Shown here in pieces: positions 34,013 to 42,094 of a stretch of 64,000 bases of DNA; the stretch's first letter is position 1, and every line of letters begins with the position of its first letter. The position numbers and the translations under genes are program-made. The notes below the pieces were generated by a model. That model was not told the DNA's origin and searched no databases. It saw only the letters and a program-made list of their open reading frames with translations. Location: NCBI RefSeq assembly GCF_015594625.1, contig NZ_JADNRQ010000013.1, positions 1 through 64,000 on the forward strand, given 5' to 3'. The DNA comes from Desulfallas sp. Bu1-1 (GTDB lineage Bacteria > Bacillota > Desulfotomaculia > Desulfotomaculales > Desulfallaceae).

Positions 34013-36670
34013 TCAGGCTCCTTTCAGCATAGCCAGGCGTTCCCGGATGGCTCCCGCTTTGGAGGACAGCTCGGCCTCCTTGCCGCGCTCCTTCTCCACC
34101 ACTTCAGCGGGCGCCTTGTTCAAGAAATCGGGATTGCCGAGCTTGCCCCGCACCCGGGCCAGATCCTTCTCCAGCGCCTGCAGTTCCTTGTTCAACCGGG
34201 CCAGTTCCCGGTCCACGTCGATCAGACCCCGCAAAGGCACAAACACCTGGATGTCCCGGGCCACGGCGGTGGCCGCCTGTTCGGGTTTTTCGGCCAGCGC
34301 GGCCAGCACATCGGCATTGCAATTGGCCAGGTCTTCCACATAAGCCAGGTTTTTGGCCAGGATTTCCCTGATTTGTTCCACGCCGGAGACGATCAGTGCT
34401 TCGGCCTTTTTGCCCGGCGGAACGTTCATTTCGCTGCGGATTTGCCGGATGCCCCGGATCACTTCCATCAGCACTTCCATTTGTTCCTCGGCTTCCCGGT
34501 CCACCAGGTTTTCCCGGTATTGGGGCCAGGGGGCGCGCATGATGGTCCGGCCATGGTGGGGCAGGCGCTGCCAGATTTCCTCGGTGATAAAGGGCATGAA
34601 CGGGTGCAGCAATTCCAGCGCGCCGCGCAGCACCGTAGCCAGCACGTGCTGGGCCACCTCCCGGTCTTCGGGGCTGGTTTTGCCGTACAAGCGGGGTTTA
34701 ACCAGCTCGATGTACCAGTCGCACAGCTCGTTCCAGATAAATTCGTATAACACCCGGGCGGCCTCGCCCAGTTCGTATTTTTCCAGGTAACCGGTGCTTT
34801 CCCGCACCGCCCGCTGGAACCTGCTCATGATCCAGCGGTCGGCCAGGGTGAATTGTTCCCCGGCCGGCGCCTTGTCCGGGGCAAAATCCTGCAGGTTCAT
34901 CAGGGCAAAGCGGGAGGCGTTCCAGATCTTGTTGGCAAAGTTGCGGGCTCCATCCAGGCGCTCAAAGTGAAAACGCAGGTCGTTGCCGGGTGTGTTCCCG
35001 GTCACCAGCATAAACCGCAGGCTATCCGCCCCGTGGCTTTCAATCACTTCAATGGGATCAACCCCGTTGCCCAGTGACTTGCTCATTTTGCGCCCCAGAG
35101 CGTCCAGCACCAACCCGTGGATGAACACTTCCCGGAAGGGCACCTCGTCCATGAAAGCCAGCCCGCTGAAAATCATCCGGGCCACCCAGAAAAAGATAAT
35201 GTCCCGCCCGGTCACCAGCACCGAGGTGGGGTAATAGTAGGCCAGGTCCACGGTTTTCCTGGGCCAGCCCAGGGTGGAAAAGGGCCACAGGCCGGAGCTG
35301 AACCAGGTGTCCAGCACGTCGGGGTCCTGCTCCAGGTTGGTGGAGCCGCACTTGCACTTATCCGGGCGCGTCTTGCTGGCAATAACTTCATCGCAGTCCT
35401 GGCAGTAGTAAATTGGGATGCGATGCCCCCACCAGAGCTGGCGGCTGATGCACCAGTCCCTGATATTTTCCATCCAGTTCAGGTAGATCCTGGTGAAGCG
35501 TTCGGGTACAAACCGGATGCGGCCTTCTTTCACCGCGGCGATGGCGGGCTCGGCCAGCGGCTTCATGCGTACAAACCACTGCTTGGAGAGCATGGGCTCG
35601 ATCACCGACGAGCAGCGGTAGCAGTGCCCCACGGCATGGGACAGGTCTTCAATTTTCTCCAGCAGGCCCCGGGATTGCAGGTCTTTAACGATGCGCTTGC
35701 GACACTCCCAGCGATCCAGTCCTTTGTACCTGGACCCGGCCTCACCGGTCATCCGGGCCTCGCGGTCGATCACCTGCACCGAAGGCAGGTCGTGGCGGCG
35801 GCCCACCTCAAAATCGTTGGGGTCGTGGGCCGGGGTAATCTTGACCGCCCCGGTGCCGAACTCCGGATCCACGTACTCGTCGGCGACGACGGGGATCTCC
35901 CGCTCCACCAGGGGCAGAATCACAGTTTTGCCCACCAGGTGCCGGTAACGGTCATCCCCGGGGTGCACCGCCACCGCGGTGTCGCCCAGCATGGTTTCGG
36001 GCCGGGTGGTGGCCACGGTGATATACTCGCCGGGGTTGTCCTTGGCGGGATACTTGATGTAATACAACTGGCCGGGCCTGTCGCGGTGCTCCACCTCGAT
36101 GTCGCTGATGGTGGTCTGGCAGTGGGGGCACCAATTGGTAATATAGTAATCGCGGTAAATCAGGCCCTGTTCATAAAGGCGGATAAATACCTCGAGAACA
36201 GCCTCGGAACAGCCTTCATCCATAGTAAAGCGCTCCCGGTCCCAGTCGCACGAAGCGCCCAGGCGGCGGAGCTGGGTGGTGATGCGGCCGCCGTATTGCT
36301 CCTTCCACGCCCAGACCCGCTCCAGGAATTTTTCCCGGCCCAGGTCGTACTTGGAAAGACCTTCCTTGCGCAATTGCTCCTCCACCTTGGCCTGGGTGGC
36401 AATCCCGGCGTGGTCGGTGCCCGGCAGCCACAGGGCGTTGTATCCCTGCATGCGCCGCCAGCGGATGAGGATGTCCTGCAGGGTGTTGTCCAGGGCATGT
36501 CCCATGTGCAGTTGCCCGGTCACGTTTGGCGGCGGAATTACGATGCAGAAAGGCTCCTTTTCCGGGTCCACCGTCGAGCGGAAAAACTTATTGTCCTCCC
36601 AGAATTTATACCACTTTTGCTCCACGGCACCGGGGTCGTAAGTGGTGGGCATGTTGAATTCGCCGGTCAT
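34013..36670 (-). CDS. valS: Valyl-tRNA synthetase
   Basis: An 885-residue class I synthetase. The HIGH-type motif is PNVTGQLHMGHAL near residue 44, KMSKS is in GRKMSKSLGNGVDP near residue 525, the editing domain has TTRPETMLGDTAVAV, and a C-terminal coiled coil (LARLNKELQALEKDLARVRG) binds tRNA. The ATG at 36670 is used because GGAGG lies nine bases upstream; the ATG two codons earlier is too close. Expression is controlled by the T-box leader upstream, with half of a family A repeat placed between terminator and ribosome site. Confidence 0.97.
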   Translation of the reverse strand: MTGEFNMPTTYDPGAVEQKWYKFWEDNKFFRSTVDPEKEPFCIVIPPPNVTGQLHMGHALDNTLQDILIRWRRMQGYNALWLPGTDHAGIATQAKVEEQLRKEGLSKYDLGREKFLERVWAWKEQYGGRITTQLRRLGASCDWDRERFTMDEGCSEAVLEVFIRLYEQGLIYRDYYITNWCPHCQTTISDIEVEHRDRPGQLYYIKYPAKDNPGEYITVATTRPETMLGDTAVAVHPGDDRYRHLVGKTVILPLVEREIPVVADEYVDPEFGTGAVKITPAHDPNDFEVGRRHDLPSVQVIDREARMTGEAGSRYKGLDRWECRKRIVKDLQSRGLLEKIEDLSHAVGHCYRCSSVIEPMLSKQWFVRMKPLAEPAIAAVKEGRIRFVPERFTRIYLNWMENIRDWCISRQLWWGHRIPIYYCQDCDEVIASKTRPDKCKCGSTNLEQDPDVLDTWFSSGLWPFSTLGWPRKTVDLAYYYPTSVLVTGRDIIFFWVARMIFSGLAFMDEVPFREVFIHGLVLDALGRKMSKSLGNGVDPIEVIESHGADSLRFMLVTGNTPGNDLRFHFERLDGARNFANKIWNASRFALMNLQDFAPDKAPAGEQFTLADRWIMSRFQRAVRESTGYLEKYELGEAARVLYEFIWNELCDWYIELVKPRLYGKTSPEDREVAQHVLATVLRGALELLHPFMPFITEEIWQRLPHHGRTIMRAPWPQYRENLVDREAEEQMEVLMEVIRGIRQIRSEMNVPPGKKAEALIVSGVEQIREILAKNLAYVEDLANCNADVLAALAEKPEQAATAVARDIQVFVPLRGLIDVDRELARLNKELQALEKDLARVRGKLGNPDFLNKAPAEVVEKERGKEAELSSKAGAIRERLAMLKGA

Positions 36671-36689
36671 GAACATTTACCTCCTTCAA

Positions 36690-36714
36690 CTTTCAACCTT
36701 TCAACACCTGGCAC
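36690..36714. repeat. Family A repeat, half copy
   Basis: One 25-bp arm (CTTTCAACCTTTCAACACCT and five more bases). It lies between the T-box terminator and the GGAGG of valS, within the mRNA leader. Confidence 0.9.
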
Positions 36715-36716
36715 CA

Positions 36717-36970
36717 AAATAAAAAAACCTTTCCGTGTTAAGGACGGAAGGGTTTCCGCGGTACCACCTTAATTCCGGCAAGGGCGGAGTGCACCCCCGC
36801 GCGGCTCTTGACAGCTGTAGCGGGCTGAACCCGGCGCGGGCCTAATTGAAATGACCGTTCGACCCGGCGGCTCCGGGGCGACAGCGGCCGGCGCGACCGG
36901 GATACCTTCCAGCCCGGGGTATTCCCTCTCTTGGGTCGCCAAGTTCGGACGCACTCCCCTTCAAAGCCTG
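36717..36970 (-). promoter_or_regulatory. T-box leader of valS
   Basis: On the minus strand the T-box sequence AAGGTGGTACCGCG (36770-36757) is exact, and a 12-bp terminator stem (36725-36736 with 36744-36755) is followed by TTTTTTTATTTT. Upstream lies a long Stem I with AGAGAGGG and CTGGAAGG loop elements, and a likely specifier GUC followed by A (36855-36853), a valine codon. Uncharged tRNA-Val would favour the antiterminator and valS expression. Confidence 0.93.
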
Positions 36971-37082
36971 TTTTTCAACTACCAATAATATTAATTTTTT
37001 TATCCGCCGCTGTCAACATTTCGGCTATTTTGGGCGCAAATACTAAAGCAGGCCGCCGGCACCCGTGCATTTCCGGCCGCCG

Positions 37083-37541
37083 TTATCTCAACGGAGGCCT
37101 GTATTTTTCCCGGATTCGCCCGGCTGCGGGCAGGTTGACCCCCACTATGCCGCCGGTTACGGCCAGCACGAACAACGCCGGGTAAAGCAAAACCCGTGCC
37201 GTTAAAGCGGAAAACCCCCCGCCCCAGGCCGTAAAAAATGCTATTATGGCCAGGCAGTAAACAATACCCACCGCGGCGCCATGAAGCCAACCCGGGCTGC
37301 CCGCCACCCTGCCGCTTACCGCCCCGCCAAGAAACGCCCCGAGCAAAATTCCCGCCGTGCAAATGCCGCTGAAATGATAAACCTCCCCCCCGGTGATAAA
37401 GGCCCACAGCACCAAGGCGGCGCAAATAAAGGCGGTGCTGGTGAAGGCCCAGATGATGCCCCCCCAGAAAGCACTGAATTTAAACATTCTTGCCCGCCCG
37501 CCTTGATGATTCCAGCTGACCAGCGTAACACCCCTGAGCAT
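37083..37541 (-). CDS. TIGR04086-type membrane protein
   Basis: A 152-residue protein with four hydrophobic segments (IIWAFTSTAFICAALVLWAF, GILLGAFLGGAVSGRVAG, GAAVGIVYCLAIIAFFTAW, VLLYPALFVLAVTGGIVGVN). The glycine-rich second segment is typical of the TIGR04086 family of Firmicutes, whose function is unknown. ATG follows GGGGGTTGATT. It stands alone, 120 bases upstream of the valS leader. Confidence 0.65.
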   Translation of the reverse strand: MLRGVTLVSWNHQGGRARMFKFSAFWGGIIWAFTSTAFICAALVLWAFITGGEVYHFSGICTAGILLGAFLGGAVSGRVAGSPGWLHGAAVGIVYCLAIIAFFTAWGGGFSALTARVLLYPALFVLAVTGGIVGVNLPAAGRIREKYRPPLR

Positions 37542-37677
37542 ACAATCAACCCCCGGAAAAATATGTTTATTTCATTCCTATGCGGCTTGGACAAGTTTAT
37601 GCAGTACTTTCGTGTAATTTAATCAATTCATCCGAAATAGCTATTAATTAATAAAACAAGCCGTAGAGGTGATAAAG

Positions 37678-38742
37678 TTGATTAAGCCCAAAACCATTCT
37701 GGGGTTATTGTTGATAACCAGCGTGTTGCTTGCGGGCGGGGCATTTTACACCCGGCATATTAGCGAAAAGAAAAAAGATGAAACGGTCACCCTGAGGGTT
37801 TGGGAGGGTGAGAAGTCAATTTTGCACCTGCCCCTGTACGTGGCGCTGAAAGAAGGATATTTTGACGAACAGCGCGTCAGGATAAAATTAATCGCCCGTT
37901 CCGATGCACCGGCTGCCGATCCCTATATCGATCAAGTGGCGGACATCATTCTCACCGACCCCGTGGAACACCTGTACCGGAAATCCGTCAACCCCTCTGC
38001 CCCGCCGGTTATTGCCACCCTGGCCAGCCGGGATTATACTTTCCTGCTGGGCAGGGAAAAGGAAAATTGGGCCTGGGAAAACCTCAAGGGTGAACGGGTT
38101 ATTTGCTATCCCCCGGAAACCGGCCCGGGCCTGGCGCTGGAAAAAATATTAAGAGAAAACGGGATGCTGCCGCAGCACGATTTGAGCCTGTATTATCGAA
38201 TTCCACCGGAACTGCGTCTGGGAGCCTTTAAAGCCGGCAGCGGCTCCTATATTCAATTGCCGGGGCCCCAAGCCCTACAAGCCGAGGCCTCAGGGACCGG
38301 ATTCATCGTCGCAGCCCTGGGAGAAACGGAAAAAATATTTCCCTCCGTGCTCTGCGTGGCCCGGTCCGAAATCATAAAAAAACACCCTGAAGCGGTGCAG
38401 GCATTTGTGGACGGAATTTATAAAGCCCGGCTCTGGATGAACCATGAACCGGAACTGGCTTCCGGGGCGGCCAAAAAGTATGTAAAAGACATGGACCTTC
38501 AAATAAAAAATACATTGCTGTCACGGTACATGAACATGGGCATGTGGGCGCCCGTAACGGGGGTAAAGGCCGCCGCATTTAAAGACTTTGTTCAAATGCT
38601 GGAGACCGCCGGCCAGATTCCGGTGCCCGTAATGTTTGACGACACCGTGAACAACACTTTCGCTACCAGGGCGGCGGAAACAATCAAGTACATTCCCCCG
38701 GAAGAAAGGGAGAAGGGTTTGCTTAAAAAGATCTTCGGTTGA
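37678..38742 (+). CDS. Orphan solute-binding protein of NitT/TauT type
   Basis: A 354-residue periplasmic-binding-like protein. The N-terminal hydrophobic segment (TILGLLLITSVLLAGGAFY) lacks a lipobox cysteine, so it is probably membrane-anchored. Next follow the NMT1/SsuA-like pattern LPLYVALKEGYFDEQ and ADIILTDPVEHLYR, and the late KKHPEAVQAFVDGIYKA. Binding proteins of this class bring nitrate, taurine, thiamine precursors or similar anions to an ABC permease. No permease or ATPase gene is nearby. The start is TTG at 37678, after GAGGTGATAAAG. Confidence 0.72.
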   Translation: MIKPKTILGLLLITSVLLAGGAFYTRHISEKKKDETVTLRVWEGEKSILHLPLYVALKEGYFDEQRVRIKLIARSDAPAADPYIDQVADIILTDPVEHLYRKSVNPSAPPVIATLASRDYTFLLGREKENWAWENLKGERVICYPPETGPGLALEKILRENGMLPQHDLSLYYRIPPELRLGAFKAGSGSYIQLPGPQALQAEASGTGFIVAALGETEKIFPSVLCVARSEIIKKHPEAVQAFVDGIYKARLWMNHEPELASGAAKKYVKDMDLQIKNTLLSRYMNMGMWAPVTGVKAAAFKDFVQMLETAGQIPVPVMFDDTVNNTFATRAAETIKYIPPEEREKGLLKKIFG

Positions 38743-38779
38743 CTGTTTCCCAATTGGTTTTGTTTGATATTTAAACCAA

Positions 38780-39026
38780 GATTTCGCTGCAAAAACCGTT
38801 ACTTGTATCTGGCGTTCCGGCGGCATCAATCGTTCGTTTCACAATTTTACTCTTGAGGACGGTGAAGCTTGTAGTTAACGCTTGCAACTCACTGCCTAAC
38901 TACTTCTTCACGCCCTAAGGGGTCATGACTCTTGGGATATGACGGGCTAGGGACCGCATCCAGTGCTCCACTCACTCCAGAAATCCGCCGGATCGCCTGC
39001 CACTGTGGTGTTTTTGCAGTTAAATC
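38780..39026 (+). repeat. Family B transposable repeat, complete copy B1
   Basis: 247 bp bounded by 17-bp terminal inverted repeats (GATTTCGCTGCAAAAAC left; GATTTAACTGCAAAAAC reading in from the right) and an inner inverted pair GGCGTTCCGGCGG / GGCGATCCGGCGG. Flanks AAACCAA and AACCCAA form a 7-bp near-duplication. Internal helices: GTGAAG...CTTCAC and GTCAT...ATGAC. No coding capacity. About 93 percent the same as B2 by eye. Confidence 0.88.
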
Positions 39027-39193
39027 AACCCAATTATAAAATAACCCGGGCAGAGTTGGCAATTGTTTTAAATCAGACGTTAAAAACCATAAATGCGGCA
39101 AAACCCCACAAAGAAGAATCAAAAACCAATTGAGCCGTTATTAATTGAATATAGTTTTACAAGCGGCAACTGCAATTGTATTATGCACAAGTT

Positions 39194-40597
39194 TCAAACA
39201 CGGCCTTTTTGCTGTACACCACTGTTCACGTTTCCCCTGGCCAGGGAGGCAAAGATGCCGCCAAAACAAATTACGGTGAAAATAGTGAAAGCCGTCTTGG
39301 TGCTCTTCACAAGCATGTCCGCGTAATCCGGGCTTAACTTGACATTGCCGATGTAAATCGCCAGCAGCAGCGTGACAATAGCCATGCTGATAGCCTGGCC
39401 GGTCAGCCGCATGGTGCCGAGGGTGGAAGATGCCACGCCGTAAAACCTCTTCTCCACCGAACCCATAACCGCGTTGCTGTTCGGTGAGGAGAAAAGAGCG
39501 AAGCCCGTACCAAGCAGCGCCAGGTTAAGTATAATTACCCATACGGGGGTGTTCCGGCTGATGAAACATAATATAAACAGGCCCAGAGTGGTTATAGCCA
39601 TCCCCCAGGAAGCGACGATCCTCGGCTCGACCCGGTCGGACAGGGCTCCGGCAAAGGGGGAGATGACGGCCATAATTACCGGTTGAGAGAGCAGGATTAA
39701 ACCGGCGGTCTGCGAGTTATACCCCAAAACCACCTGCAGGTGCAGGGAAAGCAGGAAGCCCACCGCAAAGGTGGCGCTGTAATTGATCAGTGCCGCCAGG
39801 TTGGAAAAAGCAAAGGTAACGTTTTTGCTGAACAAGGTTAAATTTAATACCGGTTGTTTTACACCAAGTTCATATTTGATAAAAATAATCATTACTGCGA
39901 GACCAAAAGCCAGGATATATTTGGCCCATGCCGACGTATCGATGGACGAGAGCCCGTACATAAAGGAAACAAGGCCGACCGCATACAGAACCGCCCCGGC
40001 CAAATCGAATTTTTCCCCCCTGGCGCCGGCCCATTCTCCTTTTAATTTGGTGACGGTCAACAACATGGCAATAGCCGCCAGTATTGCCGTCAAGTAAAAT
40101 ATGGACGGCCACCCGAGGTTGTGGTTCATGGCACCGCCCAGCACCGGTCCCAGGGAAAGGCCCACGTAAACCGTAGCCACGTTGATGCCCAGCACTTTAC
40201 CCCTTTCCCGGGGCGGGAAAACCGAAGTCAATATCGCCATGCTGGTGCCGAAAATCATGGCGCTGCCAGTGCCCTGCAATACCCGGAAAGCAATTAACGC
40301 TTCAATTGACGAGGCCAGCCCGCATAACAGCGAGGTTATACCAAAAGAAGCGATACCCAGGGTAAAGATTTTTTTTCGGCCTACAATGTCGGCCAGCCTG
40401 CCGAACGGCACCAGAAAGGCCGCCGCAGCCAGAATGTAACTGGTGGCCACCCAGCCCAGCAGCAACGCATTGGCATTAAACTCCCTGCCGATTGAAGGTA
40501 TGGCCAGGTTGATGGCGCTGCCCATAAAAGGAGTAAGGAAAGATGCGGTGGCCGCGACAATTAATGCATACCTTTTTAAAGTAATATTTTTTTGCAT
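39194..40597 (-). CDS. MFS drug efflux transporter (EmrB/QacA-like)
   Basis: A 467-residue major-facilitator protein with 12-14 hydrophobic segments. The motif between segments 2 and 3 reads FGRLADIVGRKKIF (motif A), and VLGPVLGGAM-like GLSLGPVLGGAMN fits motif C of drug:H+ antiporters. The start at 40597 (MQKNITLKRY) follows CTGGAGGCT; a longer frame starts inside repeat B2 and is artificial. A marR gene lies upstream on the same strand, the usual repressor/pump arrangement, but B2 now separates the two. B1 follows the 3' end. Confidence 0.88.
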   Translation of the reverse strand: MQKNITLKRYALIVAATASFLTPFMGSAINLAIPSIGREFNANALLLGWVATSYILAAAAFLVPFGRLADIVGRKKIFTLGIASFGITSLLCGLASSIEALIAFRVLQGTGSAMIFGTSMAILTSVFPPRERGKVLGINVATVYVGLSLGPVLGGAMNHNLGWPSIFYLTAILAAIAMLLTVTKLKGEWAGARGEKFDLAGAVLYAVGLVSFMYGLSSIDTSAWAKYILAFGLAVMIIFIKYELGVKQPVLNLTLFSKNVTFAFSNLAALINYSATFAVGFLLSLHLQVVLGYNSQTAGLILLSQPVIMAVISPFAGALSDRVEPRIVASWGMAITTLGLFILCFISRNTPVWVIILNLALLGTGFALFSSPNSNAVMGSVEKRFYGVASSTLGTMRLTGQAISMAIVTLLLAIYIGNVKLSPDYADMLVKSTKTAFTIFTVICFGGIFASLARGNVNSGVQQKGRV

Positions 40598-40640
40598 ATT
40601 AGCCTCCAGCATAATGTTTAGTTGAACATTTGAACCGCTT

Positions 40641-40887
40641 GATTTCGCTGCAAAAACCGGTACTTGTATCTGGCGCTCCGGCGGTTTCTTCCATTCGTTT
40701 CGCAATTTTACTCTTGAGGCCGGTGAAGCTTGTAGTTAACGCTTGCAATTTACTGCCTAACTACTTCTTCACGCCCTAAGGGGTCATGACTCTTGGGATA
40801 TGACGGGCTAAGGACCGCATCCAGTGCTCCACTCACTCCAGAAATCCGCCGGATCGCCTGTCGCTATGGTGTTTTTGCAGTTAAATC
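40641..40887 (+). repeat. Family B transposable repeat, complete copy B2 with target duplication
   Basis: 247 bp with the same ends as B1. It is flanked by a perfect 7-bp direct repeat ACCGCTT (40634-40640 and 40888-40894), which marks transpositional insertion. Inside: lower helix GTGAAG (40723-40728) with CTTCAC (40767-40772), upper helix GTAGTTA/TAACTAC and the conserved loop GTTAACGCTTGCAA. It lies between marR and the efflux gene. Confidence 0.92.
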
Positions 40888-40915
40888 ACCGCTTTGATAA
40901 AAAATCTGGATTATA

Positions 40916-41368
40916 TTACGAACAGGTTTTGTCTTGATTAGGTCTCGTATTCAATAAAATTTTCGTCAATAAGGTGCGTAGTTGCTCTTTTTCTTTTTCT
41001 GTAAGCATATGGGTGACTTCCCTGGTGGTGCTTAACGCAATTTCCACCAGAGCGTCTTGTAACCCGGCTCCTTTGGGAGTTAAAAAAATTAAATTGGCCC
41101 GGCGATCGCCCGGATCATCCCGCCTTGTCACCAGGCCCTCTTTTTCCAACCGGTCGATAATACCGCTGATGGTGGTCCTGTCCTTATACGTCATGTCACC
41201 CAGTTGGATTTGGCTGATACCGTCCTGTTTCCACAGGTAAGCCAGTACGCCGAATTGCTGGGGAGTAAGGTTATAATCGCCAAGCTTTTGTTTGAAATGA
41301 GAAGAAAACACCTGGTGCACTTTAGCCACAAGATGGCCAAGACTTTCTTCAATATTAAACTCTTTTAT
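40916..41368 (-). CDS. MarR family transcriptional regulator (probable ATA start)
   Basis: A winged-helix repressor of 150 residues. The recognition region LTPQQFGVLAYLWKQDGISQ, then the wing DDPGDRRANLIFLTPKG, is typical of MarR. The frame has a GTG at 41329, but the 13 codons before it encode a natural MarR first helix (IKEFNIEESLGHLV), and GGGGAGGT lies eight bases upstream of an ATA codon at 41368, with a stop just before. No ATG, GTG or TTG exists in that stretch. So the start is probably the rare ATA (or ATT). Probable repressor of the downstream efflux gene. Confidence 0.85.
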   Translation of the reverse strand: MKEFNIEESLGHLVAKVHQVFSSHFKQKLGDYNLTPQQFGVLAYLWKQDGISQIQLGDMTYKDRTTISGIIDRLEKEGLVTRRDDPGDRRANLIFLTPKGAGLQDALVEIALSTTREVTHMLTEKEKEQLRTLLTKILLNTRPNQDKTCS

Positions 41369-41445
41369 TTATAGCACCTCCCCTGGAAAGCATATAATTT
41401 ATTTTATCATAATACTGACTGTTAATATACTGATTTTTAAAAAAA

Positions 41446-41483
41446 TAATCGTGAGCCTCTATTAATATTAATACTGACGATTA
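41446..41483. promoter_or_regulatory. Possible MarR operator in the marR-hsp20 divergent region
   Basis: TAATCGT (41446-41452) and ACGATTA (41477-41483) form an inverted pair 24 bases apart. In addition the nonamer AATACTGAC occurs twice (41411-41419 and 41470-41478). The AT-rich 200-base gap holds the promoters of both divergent genes. Confidence 0.45.
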
Positions 41484-41570
41484 TACACGCCTTTTTTTTA
41501 CCGTTACTAAATATTTTTTGGGGATAAGGATATACTAACACTTTGAAAAAAACAATGAGAGGTGATAGTT

Positions 41571-42008
41571 TTGGCGCTTGTACCCTATGATCCTTTCCGT
41601 GCCATGGACCTGATGCGGCGTGACCTGGATCGCTTCTTCACCCCGCTTTGGGGCAACTTCCGGGAAGATTTCAACACCGGTCCCCGCATTGACGTTTACG
41701 AAACGGACAACGAGGTGGTGGCCCAGTGTGAAATTCCCGGCATAGAAAAGAAAGAAGACATCAGCATCGACATCAACGACAACATTTTATCCATCTCGGG
41801 CGTAATCAACCGCGCCAGCGAGATCAAAGAAGAAAACCGCTACCACCGGTCGGAGAGGTTCTTCGGCCGGTTCCAGCGCAGCGTCACCCTGCCCGCCCGG
41901 GTCCGGGAAGAGGGCGCCAGGGCCAGCTACCGCAACGGGGTGCTGGAAATAAGAATGCCCAAGGAAACCCGCGGGCAGCATCGAACCATCGACGTGGAAT
42001 GGCATTAA
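41571..42008 (+). CDS. Small heat shock protein (Hsp20/alpha-crystallin)
   Basis: A 145-residue chaperone that holds unfolding proteins. The alpha-crystallin domain spans about residues 37-135 (IDVYETDNEVVAQCEIPGIE at its start, ASYRNGVLEIRMPK at its end, the I/V-x-I/V-like tail RTIDVEW). The start TTG at 41571 has GAGAGGTG six bases upstream; GTG at 41562 lies inside that site. Divergent from marR. Confidence 0.93.
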   Translation: MALVPYDPFRAMDLMRRDLDRFFTPLWGNFREDFNTGPRIDVYETDNEVVAQCEIPGIEKKEDISIDINDNILSISGVINRASEIKEENRYHRSERFFGRFQRSVTLPARVREEGARASYRNGVLEIRMPKETRGQHRTIDVEWH

Positions 42009-42017
42009 CAGCTAAGA

Positions 42018-42036
42018 CCGGAGATTTACTCTCCGG
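42018..42036 (+). terminator. Terminator-like hairpin after hsp20
   Basis: CCGGAG / CTCCGG stem with a 7-nt loop ten bases past the stop codon, followed by CCTTTGCG, a weak T-run. Confidence 0.55.
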
Positions 42037-42094
42037 CCTTTGCGTTTATGCGGCATTAATCTTAACTCAAAATGCGCGCTTTTTTAAAAACATT

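Noticed and set aside
35117-36772. 551-codon plus-strand frame opposite valS
   Set aside because: Antisense shadow of valS; no domain, and it runs into the T-box terminator.
39194-40705. Longer form of the efflux protein beginning 36 codons upstream
   Set aside because: The extra codons (PPERQIQVPVFAAKS) are read from repeat B2; the same peptide appears before the gerA-type gene and after lonB. The ATG at 40597 has a good ribosome site and starts the homologous part.
38780-40887. CRISPR array or tandem repeat
   Set aside because: The repeats are 247 bp, dispersed, and flank a gene; no short regularly spaced repeats occur in the window.
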